A DNA stretch of 64,000 nucleotides from Austropuccinia psidii (GCA_023105745.1 JALGQZ010000001.1:65676937-65740936); one strand, 5' to 3'; positions 21,334-33,887 are shown, counted from the stretch's first letter. Notes: generated from the sequence alone by a model not told the origin. Numbers and translations: made by a program.

Positions 21334-21860
21334 TTGCTTTCCCAGTATCCCAATCCTTCACATGAAAATTCTTATGCTTTTCCTGGTTCCCTGCGCTTCA
21401 AACACAAATCTTTATGCTTTTCCAGAATCCCAAAGCGTCACACACCAATTCTTATGCTTGTCCAAAATCATAACTCTTCACACCCAATTCCTTGTGCTTG
21501 TCCAGGTTCCCAAGGCTTCACCTACAAATCCATATTCTGTTCCAGGCTCCAGATTCTTCACATGCAAGCCCTTTGGGATGTTCAGCCTCCCTATGCTTGT
21601 CACCATTCCTTACACTTGTCCAGGCTCCAAATGCTTCACACAATTCCTTATGCTTGCCCAGTCTCCCAATTCTTCACACAATTCCTTATGCATGTCTAGT
21701 ATTCATGTGCTCCACACGCAATCCCTTATGCTTGTCCAGGCTCCCAATGTTTCACACAATTCCTTTTGCATGTCTAGTATACATGTGCTTCACACACATT
21801 TCCTTATGCGTTTCTAGTATACATGTGATTCAAATTCAATTCCTTATGCATGTGACCTTA
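21334..21860. repeat. Minisatellite, period about 39-42 bp
   Basis: About 12-13 degenerate copies of a unit like CACAATTCCTTATGCTTGTC + CAGGCTCCCAATGCTT. The anchor (C)CTTATGC recurs at 21369, 21411, 21453, about 21490, 21648, 21685, 21724, 21763, 21803 and 21842, with spacings of 37-42 bp. Because the period is not a fixed multiple of three and stops are rare on the plus strand, all three plus frames are open for long stretches (for example 21334-21699, 21362-21817, 21492-21971). These are repeat artefacts, not genes. Confidence 0.85.
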
Positions 21861-22570
21861 GGACAAGGAATGACTCACACATCTCAGGTGGATTGCTCAC
21901 ATTCAGGGAAGCCCAGGTTTTTTACAGTTGATATCTCAAAGAGTATAGAGGCATGTATGCAGACAATTTAGAAGGTATTGATGATTACTATTTGCCCATT
22001 CTCTGAAAAGGAGGTGCACACAGATAAATACTGACTTAAAAATTTGGTGGAGTTCTCACATAAATTATTCTCAAGGAAAAGTTGATTTGCACCTTTGAGG
22101 AAATGCAAAACTTTCACAGAAACACAGAATGTTACAGAAATTAAAAAAATCTGTTATTGATTACAACTAACTTGTGTAAATGATTGTATTACAAAAGGAA
22201 ATGAGTGCAAACAGTACAAAAATCTTTTTTTATTTTTTATTTTTTAAGGAATTTTGCAACTATCCCAGTCATTTCCTCCTTTGGATAAGCCTCCAATTTG
22301 TGGCCAAGGAGGAGGTTTAGTTCCACCCAGAATTCCCAGTACATCATTTTTCTATGAGTTGCATCCATGAAGGGAACCATATTCAGAAATTGGAGATTCT
22401 CCAACAAGATTCAGTTGATTGCTTTGTGGATGACTGCTCAAGGAATCATTAGTGTCAGTCGCAAAGCAGTGAACTCCTGCAGAGCCTAATTTTGGGAATG
22501 AGGAGAGGAGGTGATTGGGTTTATGGAGGCAATGGGAGGTATCTCTGGGGGAGGGGGGTTCCAACAGGCG
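21861..22570. other. No confident gene
   Basis: Between the minisatellite and the minus-strand pseudogene. A poly-T/A rich run lies at 22227-22247. A minus-strand frame (22352-22579) gives proline- and serine-rich residues such as PVGTPLPQRYLPLPP that probably belong to the 3' part of the following pseudogene, in a shifted frame. Confidence 0.4.
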
Positions 22571-24470
22571 TATTGTCAATTTTGATGATTGAGTGGGGGT
22601 GGTGGGACAAGCTGGATATGGTCAAAGGAGGGGTGAGGGAATGTTGGTAACAGGAAAAAAGTGAAAATGGGTACTTACCAAATAGATCCTCTGTTTATTT
22701 TGTTGGAGCCGCCTCAGGTTCAGGCTCACAAGTCAAATCATTCTCATGTGATGGGAGATGAGAATCTTAGGCTTGACTTGGGTGTCAGCCTGTGACTCAA
22801 AACCAGAGCACAAGCATGACAGCCAAAATACCATAAACCAATGGTATAGCCAAGATACCACCAAAACATGGAGCTGAGCCAAATTAGCTCAAAAGGTATC
22901 AAAAGAAAGAGGAGACTCACCTCTTTCTGAAAATATAAGTCCCATCACCATAGGACAAGAAATAACAAAGTTATTCCTGCTCAAAGTTATTGCTGAGCAT
23001 AAACCTTAATTTTCACCTCTCATCTAAAATCTAGAAGGAGAGGCTTAACCCCATCAAATGGGTATTCAAAATGAAGCTCTAAGCCAGGGCTATCTAATGG
23101 TGCTAGCCAAACTGAGCTAGCACCAGTATTACTTGAGTTATGGTCAAATTCAGACCAAATAAGGGTGAACAAAACATTCACCTCTCATCTAGCTTTTACA
23201 GTTTTAGTGTGAGATACTTAAAGTGGGGTCTTTTTGGAAAGAGCACAATCAGGGCTATCTGATGGTTCCATCCATTTCCTCATAGCTCAACTACAACAGA
23301 AGTTATTGGCCAAACAAGCATAATACAGCTTTTGCCCAGACCACGCCAATGTACAAAAATACTTGTACATGGGATAACTTTGTCATATTTAATGATAACC
23401 ATGTCAAGTTGGGTACCATTGTGTAGAGCCCATACAGATCTATTCAATGAACCAATTTTGGTCTTGATATCTCAAAAACTGACAGAGTTATGACCATTTT
23501 AAGGTCAAAATCCCACCTGCTGTCATATACAGCCTTACCATGGGATAATATCCCATACCCATGAATATGAGGTGTCAAATAGACAAAGAAGCATGTTTTT
23601 ACTTCAATATCTCATATTTCAGTCAATACTGGGGTCCCATACAGCTTCTGTACAGCATTCTACACGTCATACACGTCAGAATCAGGCTGTGAGGTCCCCA
23701 GATGAAAATTTTCACCCTGTATTGGTGAAAACCGCCCAGATGTGGTTTCAAAACCACATCTGAGCCCAATACAGGGTATACAGGTTGTTTGCAAACCACA
23801 AGCCTGTCATAGAGAGTGAAAAATCCTCACTTCCTCTATGTGGAAAGGTCTAGCAGCCTTTCCACCTCAATTTCAGGATAAAAGGAGGACTTTTCACAGT
23901 CAAAAGCCTTTCCTCATCCTGCTCTTGAATAACCTACGTAATAAACTGTCAAAAACAGTTTTACTCTTGGTTAATAATCAGGTATAATTATAAGTTTTAA
24001 TTATTGTAGTCTTTTGTTATTGTAACCCAACAGATAAAGCTGCACCCAGGGCTTTCAACAGCGCTCACCACCACTATAACTACTATAGTAAAGCCCTTTA
24101 AATTTATTCTTAATCATCTCAAAACCTTCTTAAAGTATTCTTACTGTGTCACAAACATAGTTTGAGTTGTAAATAGCCTATATTACCACTCTTTCATAGT
24201 TTCATCCTGACATTGGGCCTGGAATAGGCGGCTCATTGTGTTGGGAGGGGTCTACACAAGGAGCAAGAGTGAGTTAACTTGCCTTGAAAGTTAAAATGAG
24301 CAAAGGAGTATGTCTCTGCTTACTTTGAAATAAGTCCTCCAACCACTGGGTGCCACTTGGGCCTAGAGTGGGCTGCCATATAGTTTGCTCGCAAGGCATA
24401 TGGGGAACGGGAGAGTCTTGTTGAGGGGGATTTGGTGGGTTTTGTTCTATGGGTGATGAAGAGTCATTTC
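22571..24470 (-). pseudogene. Intron-bearing coding remnant split by a solo LTR
   Basis: Read on the minus strand. An exon at about 24470-24324 encodes PCEQTIWQPTLGPSGTQWL followed by EDLFQ and a good donor GTAAGC. Intron 24323-24252 ends TGTGTAG. The next exon starts at 24251 (PSQHNEPPIPGP) and is interrupted at 24213 by a solo LTR with target duplication TTGGG; it resumes at 22782 and reaches CEPEPEAAPTK, a stop, TEDLFG and a donor GTAAGT at 22678. Two in-frame stops make it a pseudogene. The protein is proline/serine-rich and repeated in rusts as far as I recall, but I do not know its function. Confidence 0.5.
22783..24212 (+). repeat. Solo LTR of the element IV family (copy 2)
   Basis: 1430 bp from TGTCAGCCTGTGACTC to TTCATCCTGACA with perfect 5 bp target duplication TTGGG (22778-22782, 24213-24217). 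It has the same termini as the LTR of element IV, in sense orientation. It carries several hairpin-forming inverted repeats: ATGTACAA/TTGTACAT (23349-23370), ATGGGATA/TATCCCAT (23540-23556), and the nested hairpin with outer arms CCCTGTATTGG/CCAATACAGGG (23715-23725, 23766-23776) around AGATGTGGTTT/AAACCACATCT (23738-23761, 2-base loop). It interrupts the spliced remnant around it. Short frames inside are not coding. Confidence 0.95.
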
Positions 24471-27400
24471 AATTGTGTGAAGAGAAATTAGTCATGGATA
24501 AAAAGGAGAACTTACTTTTGCATTTGAATCCCATGGGTGACATGACATGGTGACAATTGGAACAAGCTCAAATGTCCTCTCAGCATTCCATTCTTCAGTT
24601 TTTGGATAATCACTTTGCTCCAGTCAAGGCATGAAGTGACCATTGTATGGTGGCCTAGGATGGGGGTGGACAAATCAATACTGGAGGGAACTAGGCTAAT
24701 AATGCAGAAGCTTTCCTGTCTGCCTGTTTGTGGTCCCAGGGTCCATTTGCACTCTGGAATGCCTGAATCCTTGTTGGCTATGAAGGAGTCCTTGCAAGGG
24801 CGTCTCAGGCAGGAACCTTTCTGGCCACATGGTCAGAAGGGGCGCAAAACAAACCAACATCTTTTGTGTGCTTGGTGGCAGGAGCGGATGCAGGGGATAC
24901 CCTGCTTAGAGCACAAAGTGCATAAAATCTAATATAAAGACAAAGAGTTTAGTTTCAGGATAGAAAGTAATATGTCAAGCAAAAATTAAGACATGGAATG
25001 AATTATATGTTTAAAATGTAATTCAATGATTAAAGCTCTAGAAGTGAGGTTGAAGAACTCTGAAAGAAAGTCATGGTGAAGATTGAGTATTAACAGTGGA
25101 ACATAACATGGACTAAAGTGTTAAATGGAGAATATGATGCACAATGTAGATAGAAATGAGGCTCTGGACATATAATTGGGAAAAAATAGAGCAAAAGGGA
25201 AGGGGAGTGGCTAGTTTAGTTCAATAGAAAAGAGTGGGAAGGGATTAAGCTGAAGTGTAATACACACAGGAATGAGAAAAGTGGGTGAAGTGGGAAAAAG
25301 TGAAGCAGGTGAGAAAAAAATAGAAGTGCATGTCGGGCAAAGATGGTCTTTTATACCAGAGTAAAGCTGAGCCAGTTGCAGCACCAGAAAAAGTCTCAGC
25401 TTCAAGGCCAGTTGGGGATATGAAAGCTCATTTGAAGCCAATGCTGCAGATGAGAAGGAAAATTCGCTGAATATAAAAATTTGATTGATTATTATACATA
25501 AGATCCCTTTGTCACGTTAAAAATGCACATAATCACCCAGGAGTGCTTTTATCAGGTCATTGTTGAATGTGCATAGGGGCTGCAATCCACAATTGCACCA
25601 TTAAGAAAAATGAATGATACATTTGGTCTTAGCTCACCATGGCAAGCATACCAATGTTATTGGCATGTAATATAGTCTGAACAAAGGGTGGAGAGGCTGT
25701 ATGATAAGTGATTACAGAATGAAATGCTCAGTGGCTGAAATTTTGAATTTCACAACTGTTGAGCTATCACTAGAACAATATCAAATGCTCCCCTGCTGAG
25801 CTATTGCAATTTTATCTTTGTAATCATGCAACCTGAGAATTTGGCACAACATTGGAAGACATTTTTCCCAGTCTGAGAATTTCGCTTGATTTTGTGAAAT
25901 GCACAGAAGTGGGCCTTGTGATGAGCTATGGCAAACAGTGCTCTGAGCATGGAATTCCAAAAAACTTCCACATTTCTCTTTTAAAACTGAATTGTGAAAA
26001 TCTATACATGCTCATCTTGCAGGTGCAAATCAGGTGAATCACCACACTGAGCTTGTGTCACATGAACTAAACATATGCAAACAATGGGAATGTTGATAAT
26101 CAGCTGTAATATGCATGAAGGTTAAACTATTATTACACCATCCTAAATTGAAGATCAGTTCATGTTTTATTACATACACCTTTGGTGTATGTGGCGGGGC
26201 TGAGCAAATGCTGTACAACAATCTAACACACAATCCTGCTGAGGAATTAAGTCAAATTTCTCAAATTCATCCCTTTGGTGTATGTTTTTGGAGAGCTCTA
26301 CCTAACTACCGCACAGATGCTGGTGTCTGCCAGGTTATGGTAAGGGGTTCATATTGGGATGAGGAATGATTTGCTTCATACACAAACAGTGGATTCACTC
26401 TGATTCCAAGACCAGGGAAAACTATGACTGGCACCTGCTTATGAATATTGATCCTGCAAATTGCTGGGCCAGCACACACTTTCACACACACCCCTCCACC
26501 AGTCATGCGCAAGAAGTTTTCACATGCTTGGAGGACCTTTGGGTGCCTGTCTTCCCACCAACAATTTGCTCATTCAGGTGGCCCAATTAATTGAAGATGC
26601 TCACCCGCCTGTGCATGCAAACCTGAGGAAAATCTGAGAATATTATCTACACCCTCATACACATTAGCATAACCCCCACTCATGATCAATGAGGCTGGAT
26701 CTTGTTGTGAGGGGACACACCACCACATGTCATATTCCAGAACCTTTGGCACCTGTCTTCTGGCCAACAATTAGCTTTTGCAGGTGGCCTAATTCACCAG
26801 AGATTCTCACACATGTGAGGGAAAAAACCTGATTCCAATCTGAATGAGTTAGTTATGTCCTCAAATACAATAGTGGTGAATATGTAAGTGGATCACAGTT
26901 CAGGCCTGGCGCCCCTTTGTCAAGTCACACATTCACCCCTTGGATCCCAGTAGGTGTCAGTCCACAAGTATCTTTTTCAAACAAAAAAAATAATTTTTTG
27001 GTTCCATGCCACTGTACATCCCTCACCTGCCCAACCAAAAAGATCCCCACAGTTAAATTTTCTTTTCACCACCACCATTTCCCTGTAGGTTACTGTATGA
27101 AAATTAACCTGAATACACTTCAATTACTGTTTTCTGTAACACCAGCAAACATTAATGCATTCCTCTAATATGTCACTGTACAAGAAGCTGATATAGTGCA
27201 TCCAATGTTTTCATATTTCAATGTGAACTTTGGTACACCAATCCTTGCATAATATGGCACATAGTCAGCTGTCATATGGGCACACCCACATTCTTTCCAC
27301 CTTTCTTTGATATATTCCCCAAATTGGATATGAAATTCAAAAATCCAATACAACATTTTCCAAACCACCATCCAGGTGACCACAGGACATCCCCCTTTGG

Positions 27401-28205
27401 GCCCATTGCTTCCTCTCATATAATCTCCCCCACCTCCACACTTTTCTCTTCATTGACTTTAGCTCAACCTTCCTGATGCTATCATTTCTCACTGTCCCCA
27501 AAGAATTAATAATAGCCATAATTTCAACCCCTTTACAACCACTTTGCATTGGTATTATTGGTATTTTTATTAAAAAAATAGCGATATAGCCTTACATTTT
27601 GATAATTCCCACCTAGATGCTTGCAGTATCCTATGGCACAATCAACACAACATATTTATATATCCCCCCAATCACCAGAATACAATTGGCTCTCTCCCTG
27701 CAACTCTTTCCAGCACGTTGATACCATTCCTTGGGGAACCACAAAGATTCCTGCACTGTGGTCCTGGTGGGGCTTTGATTGAAAATTGTCAATCCAATCC
27801 TAATCAAACATTATTGTTTGAGGGAGTATTTATGACTGAGCATAATAATCCTTCCTGATGTCAAAAGCCCAATCTAGCATTGATGTTCTTCACATGGTAT
27901 CCAAGAATTCTATTCAAAATTGAAAGTTTTAGAAAACAAGACTTTAAGCTTAAAACTCCTCAAGAACATGACTGTAATTATCATATCCAAGGTCACCTTT
28001 TTGCTCCCACAACTCCCACTTAAAACTTGACTCCACCTTTGTATCCAGCTGTCTTTTCTTTGTCATCAAAGAAAAAACCTATACAATCAGCCAGTGGCTC
28101 AGACCTTTTCATGAGTAATACCCCCTTCTCCCTCATCAAAAAACTGTACTAGCTTTTCTCTGGGATTGAGAAATCCCCAAAGGACAATCTGCCTGTAACC
28201 TTTGG
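24471..28205. other. 3.7 kb without a supportable gene
   Basis: Several short frames exist on both strands but none shows a recognised domain. The stretch 24540-24930 has more balanced base composition and is open on both strands (for example 24615-24932 plus), so it may be a decayed coding segment of unknown strand. An imperfect direct duplication pairs 26530-26630 with 26738-26815 (shared CCAACAATT...CAGGTGGCC). A 9 bp stem with 3 base loop, ACATACACC-TTT-GGTGTATGT, lies at 26172-26192. From about 27900 the sequence may already belong to the helicase pseudogene that follows. Confidence 0.4.
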
Positions 28206-31200
28206 GTGATCAAACCCCCTGGATCCACTTTGAATTCCAGGCACCTAATTACACACAAGATGGTCAGCTCATTCAAATACCTTTCGACCAATACCCCTCT
28301 TGGTGGACTGCTCATGGATGATATGGGATTAGGTAAACCCATTCAGGCCATTGCACTGATTGGTACCTCCAAGGAGTGGCCAATTACACACCCCCACCAC
28401 TCCATGCCGGCCTTTCTAAATCACCAACTAGAAATCAGAAATATTCAAGCATGCTCAGGCTGGAAGACTGCAAGCCAACATCTACCATGGCTTCACTTTT
28501 CACTCATTATCCAAGGGCCACATCTTAAAATGTGACATTTTAATCACTTCTTACAATACTATCACCCAAGAATTTAATCAAAAAAATACCTCTACATCAC
28601 ACCTTTTTAAAATCAATTGGCATTGTATAATTTTGGATGAAGCACAGTGAGTGTCTTATCATTTAATGAATCAAATTAGCTATTATATTTAACAACCCTT
28701 CCCCCATCTTATAGCTATACTTTCTCTCAATACACTTCCACTAACCATGCCATTAATAGCCTCCAATCATCCTGTAGAACATGTTCAATGGGAATACCCA
28801 TTCACAACATCATTCATGACCTTTTGGGAATAATATCATTCATCACCCAACCCCAGATCTCAGATAAAGATAATTGGTCGCCTTTCATTATGAATAGTCT
28901 TTCCAAAGGTAGCAATGAAATTTTCAATTTGGCATTGCTCCACACCAAAACCCCACAACTAAAATCCCTCCCCATTTTTAGCCATCACTATGAGCTGCTC
29001 CCAATTAAGCTAATAATGAAGCAAGAATATTCTTCATTATACAAAGAATTTCTATCATCAAAAAACAAAGCAGCAGGGAATTTTTAAGAAGTATTAATAA
29101 GATGTGTACAGGTTGTAACCATCATATAATGCTTAACACAATGGTGAATCTGGATTTTGCAGACCATGAGGGCAGGAGCACTCAGCATAACTCAACAATC
29201 ACTCAAACTATTGTTTATGTGGAAACCTGCATGATGAGTAGTAAAATTGTCAGCCTGTGACTCAAAACCAGAGCACAAGCATGATACCCAAAATACCATA
29301 AACCAATGGAATAGCTAAGTTACCACCAAAACATGGAGCTGAGCCAAATCATCTCAAAAGGTATCAAAAGAAAGAGGAAACTCACTCCTTTCTGAAAATA
29401 TAAGTCCAATCACCATAGGACAAAGAATAACAAAGTTATTCCTGCTCAAAGTTATTGCTGAGCATAAACCTTAATTTTCACCTCTCATCTAAAATCCAGA
29501 AGGAGAGGCTTAACCCCATTAAATGGGTATTCAAAATGAATCTCTAAGCCAGGGCTACCCAATGATACTAGCCAAACTGAGCTAGCACCAGTATTACTTG
29601 AGTTATGGCCAAATTCAGGCCAAATAAGGGTGATCAAAACATTCACCTCTCATCTAACCTTTTCAGTTTTAGCATGAGATACCTAAAGTGTGGTCTTTTT
29701 CAAAAGAGAACAATCAGGGCTATCTGATGGTGTCATCCATTTCCCCATAGCTCAACTAGAACCAAAGGTATGGGGCAAATAAGCTCAATACAGCTTTTTC
29801 CCTAAACCACACAAATGTACAAAACTCTTGTACATGGGATAGCTTTGCCATGTTTAATGAAACCCATATCAAATGAGGTACCATTGTGTAGAGCACATAC
29901 AGGGCTACACACCAAACCAATTTTGAGGTTGATATCTCAAGAATTGACAAAGTTATGGCTGTTTTAAGGTCAGATTCCCACCTGCTGTCATATACAGCCT
30001 TACCGTGGGATAATATCCCATAATCATGAATATGAGGTGTCAAATAGATGAAGGATCTTTTTTTACTTCATTACCTCATATTTCAGTTAATACTGGGGTC
30101 CCATACAGTTTTTGTACAGCATTCTATGTGTCATAGATGTCAGAATCAGGCTGTGAGGTCCCCAGATGAAAATTTTCACCCTGTATTAGTGAAAACTGCC
30201 CAGATGTTGTTTCAAAACCACATCTGAGCCCAATACAGGTTAATACAGGTCTTTGCAAACCACAAGCCTGTCTCAGAGAGTGAAAAATCTTCACTTCCTC
30301 TATGTGGAAAGGTCTAGCACCCTTTCCATCCCATTTCAGGATAAAAAGGAGGATTTTCACATCCAGAATTGTTTTCCTCATCCTGCTCTTGGATTCCTAC
30401 ATAGTACAACTGTCAAACACAGTTATACTCTTGGAAAATAATCAGGTATACTCTTAATTTAGAAGTATTGTAGTCTTTATTATTGTAATCCAACAGGTAA
30501 AGCGGCACTCAGGGCTTTCAACAGCACTCACCATCACTATATTTAATATAGTAAAGCCCTTTTATTCTTAAATTAAACCATCTTTAAACCTCATAAATCT
30601 ATTTTAAATCCTTTTCACCGTGTCACAGTAATACTTAAAAGTTGTAAATACAATTATATTACTTTTATCATAGACTCAACCTGACAAAAATTTAACACCT
30701 CCTTAAAAGCTTACTGAAGAACAAACAATCAAAGTATGGTCCATCCAAATTGGTGGTTTTCTCACAATGAGCCTGATTGCTTGATTTGTGAGTAAATTAA
30801 AATATGCATTAATTACCAATTAAATCCATCTGACCGCCTTTTTTTTATAATTTGTATTGTACTTGCCCATCACTCTATCCTTTCAGCACGAATTGATGGA
30901 ACAATTAGAGCAAGAGGGCAGGAGAAGGCCCTGGAGAACTTCTTAAATAATTGTTAATGTAAAGTAAAGAAGGCATTGATATTCACATATAGAACAGGCC
31001 TCAGCATAACTTGCACTATCATTGTCTATTTAATGGTGAGGGGAACCTCAAAATTATACCCAACTTTTCTGACTCTGACATCCACCTTTCCAGGAGTCCA
31101 ATTGGAACCCAGCCATTAAGGCTCAGGCTTTTGATTGACTCCATTGTATTTGCCAACAAAGAGCCATGAAGGTTATTCACTATATCACTCCTCATTCAGT

Positions 31201-31250
31201 TGAGGTCAATATGCGGAAGGTATCCTTCAAGCTCATCTGTGTCCCTGATT
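28206..31250 (+). pseudogene. SNF2/Rad5-type helicase pseudogene split by a solo LTR
   Basis: The first RecA-like domain starts near 28300 with GGLLMDDMGLGKPIQAIALI: the ATP-binding loop GLGKT has become GLGKP. A DEAx box (IILDEAQ then stop) is at 28628-28650. The frame 28788-29087 holds the motif III neighbourhood (GIPIHNIIHDLLG, where TGTPIHN is usual) and the linker (YSSLYKEFLSSKNK). A solo LTR interrupts at 29248. Beyond it, 30880-31250 encodes the second domain: ARIDGTIRARGQEKALENFL, a stop, then NWNPAIKAQAFD-stop-LHCICQQRAMKVIHYITPHS, corresponding to the usual D-R-x-H-R-x-G-Q motif VI region. Family members are ATP-driven chromatin remodelling or repair translocases. Stops, frameshifts and the lost Walker threonine make this copy dead. 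Confidence 0.8.
29248..30686 (+). repeat. Solo LTR of the element IV family (copy 3)
   Basis: 1439 bp from TGTCAGCCTGTGACTC to ACTCAACCTGACA, flanked by AAAAT on both sides (29243-29247, 30687-30691). Sense orientation. The nested hairpin is present but less perfect (outer arms 30179-30189 and 30230-30239; inner arms AGATGTTGTTT and AAACCACATCT at 30202-30225). It splits the two ATPase lobes of the SNF2 pseudogene. An antisense frame at 30124-30381 is not a gene. Confidence 0.95.
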
Positions 31251-31843
31251 ATATTACTATTCTGAAATATTTCTTCATGGGAATCCTATCTTCCAATGAC
31301 AAATAGTTCCAACAAAAGAGATGCTAATTAACTGCTAACCCTTTCTGATATTTTCTAATTCTGTTTTACAAATTTGATAACACCTTGTCACCCCTTCTCA
31401 GGTCCACAATTATGAACACCATGAGCTGGATTGAAATTCTTCAATATTTCCTCAATGAAAATGAGAAATAGACAAATCTTGATAAGGGACACCATAGTAC
31501 AGTAAATGCAAAATCATATTGCTTATATTCTCATTCATTTATCAGGTTGTTGCGCATTCAAGAGAGAACAAGCAGATTTTATCACACCCTCACAAACTAT
31601 TTACAAAACTTTAATTGGTAGCTGTGCTATACATTTATTTTACTCACTTATTTCAGAGCATCCCCATGCACACTCATAGCCCGCATTTCAAGTATCTTGA
31701 GGGTGAGAGTCTTCATCTTACTACAAACTTTGAGCCAAACTTGATGAAATACCCAAAAAGATAGCCCTTCAAGAATATCACCATCATCTATTTATCAAAT
31801 TTGTGGTAATCTATCAATAGTTTTTTACCCTTTTTTGATCCAA
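31251..31843. other. No gene seen
   Basis: AT-rich spacer of about 590 bp after the helicase remnant. A few residues of helicase tail may continue past 31250 but stops are frequent. Nothing else recognised. Confidence 0.4.
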
Positions 31844-32825
31844 TCACAAACACTCTACATCTCTATCAATTTTTAATACCAACTCATTAAATAAATGTGA
31901 GTCCCAGTGTAATCCCATTCTGCAGTAAACTTGACGTCCATTTTCCACTACCTCCTCAGTATCTGAGCATACCCAGCGGTCATTCAATTGTGATGCTAGA
32001 ATGAGAAATTTAGCCACATAACACCATTTACAATGGTACTCACAGGTCTGCACATAATCAATTAGATTATCATGAGAATTACTTAACAATGATGAAAATA
32101 TAATATGACTAACCATATGACAAATCTTTGAAAGCTTTTTATTCTTCTTCTTTTTTACCAAATACTTTGCATCTTTTTGAATTTCATTCCATTCTCTTTT
32201 CAAATAAGCAAAATATTGCTCTATTAAAGCTGCAACGACCCCATAGTCATTATGATCCTTGTTCCAACAGTACTGATGATACTTGGTCTGTTCATATTCC
32301 TGCTTGTTTAGAGGAGCAATATCTCCAGAGTTATCTTTTGTTTCTGATGTGGATTTATTTAAGATCCTTGCTCTTTTTTGATTATCTTTCTCCCTGATGG
32401 TTAATACACATTTTTCAAGGCCTCTAAAATCATGAGAGCCAATCATATTGGCTATAAAAGGAATAGACTTACATTGAATATCAACCAATTTTCAACATTC
32501 TTGTTATTTCTATCTTCCAATGGTGCATTATTTATTCCAATGTAATCATTGAAGAATTTGTAATATTCATTGGACAGCTCATCCATATATTTCGGGAATT
32601 CTTTGGCAACTCTATTGATAACATGAAATTAACATCAACAAAATTGTTTATCTCTAGGCCAATTAATCTAACGTTTGAGAGCTTAGGTTTTACTATAATG
32701 ACCATGGATAGGTTCTCTTCAGAATTGTTACCAGTCAAACTGAATAAGTGTCTCAACATACCTTGTTTGGATAAGGACTCCCACAGTCTCAAAAACAGGG
32801 CAATTCTGGTATGGGGACCACACAT
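31844..32825 (-). pseudogene. Spliced coding remnant of unknown family
   Basis: The largest frame, 32488 to 31844, has normal composition (HNDYGVVAALIEQYFAYLKR ... MGLHWDSHLFNELVLKIDRD) and ends in a stop. Upstream on the same strand, TATCAATAG near 32610 followed by RVAKEFPKYMDELSNEYYKF ... ENWLIFN and a GTAAGT donor near 32474 look like an internal exon, with TTTTAG near 32427 as the next acceptor. The phases across that junction do not match, so either my junction is off or the copy is broken. The protein is lysine-rich with two cysteine pairs (CEYHCKWC). I recall similar sequences as repeated hypothetical proteins in rusts but cannot assign a function. Confidence 0.5.
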
Positions 32826-33584
32826 GGTCTACAACCAACATAAACTAAATCAGTTAATAGATATAAAGATAAATTTTAGAAAAATGACTCACCTAAAATG
32901 AAATAAGTTTGTCACAAAATAAGTAAGTTATTGGATTGATCCACTGGAATACAATTTCCAGGTAACTCTGGCTTTGGTTTTTGGTGGTCTAGATATTAAT
33001 TTATTCAGATGTATTCGTGGTTTCAGGTAACTTGGAAATCTCATCTACTAAGCCTTTTTATATTCAAAGTAGAGCTGTTTTGCAATAGCAGTTCTTTTCT
33101 TACAATGAGGCCAGTTTTTTTAGGACCTCTTGCATTCCTTGGTACTAGGAGATTGAAAAAATACTTTAATAGATACCAAATCCTTTATCCATTCCTTTTT
33201 TGGCTCCTCTTGTGCTTCAGCAGCCCTCCAAGAGCTAATAGATGGATTAATGGAATTTGGGGCCTTTGTTGTCCAAGCTGTGAGTTTACTTGCACACTTA
33301 GACCAATGCTTATTGAAAATTGAAGTAGTTCATCCTAAAATAACAAGCTTCATTCTATTATCTTTAAGAGATTAGCATCATTTTTTTCAGAGAACTGAGG
33401 TGGGACTCACTTTCAATACCTGCATTTGTATGTGTATCAAAAGTTTCTCTTTTCCAGGACCCACTCACCATTCATGGTCAGCTTCTAGTTTCATTTTTTT
33501 ATTATTCATTTAATACATTTGCATCAAAAGATAATAACATCATTGACTTATAAATATTCACAGACACATGAATGAATTGTCTTC
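32826..33584. other. No supported gene
   Basis: Possibly upstream exons of the minus-strand remnant. A plus-strand frame at 33009-33323 is hydrophobic and unconvincing. Poly-T tracts near 33370 and 33495. Confidence 0.35.
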
Positions 33585-33887
33585 CTATTTGGTTCCCTGT
33601 GCCATATCATCCTCATGCCCTACTCTTGGTACTGAGATGGAAATCATCCTCATTGTAGTTGTAGTTTCCAAAAGAATCCATTCTGGAGGAAAACTGTGTA
33701 ACCAAGGACCTGAATTTTTAAATGTCCAGTCAAATTGAAGATCTTCCTGAACAACTGGAAATTCAGTAAGGTCTGGTGAGTTAGACGTTGGAGTTTGTGT
33801 AAGAGGTTCTACAGGTAAGCCTTCATCAAGTGGAATTATAAGTATTTTTATCTTCTGTGAAGTTTTGTGTGAAGTTGTTTGTGACAT
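33585..33887 (-). CDS. Short hypothetical frame
   Basis: 100 codons starting MSQTTSHKTSQKIKILII, ending at 33585. Composition is plausible for a fungal protein (acidic and proline-rich middle, WTFKNSGPWLHSFPPEWILL). No domain recognised, and no splice context was established. It lies on the same strand as the preceding remnant, so it may be an upstream exon of that repeat gene. It could also be chance. Confidence 0.25.
   Translation of the reverse strand: MSQTTSHKTSQKIKILIIPLDEGLPVEPLTQTPTSNSPDLTEFPVVQEDLQFDWTFKNSGPWLHSFPPEWILLETTTTMRMISISVPRVGHEDDMAQGTK

Noticed and set aside
21334..21971. Three long overlapping plus-strand frames
   Set aside because: They are all products of the same ~40 bp tandem repeat.
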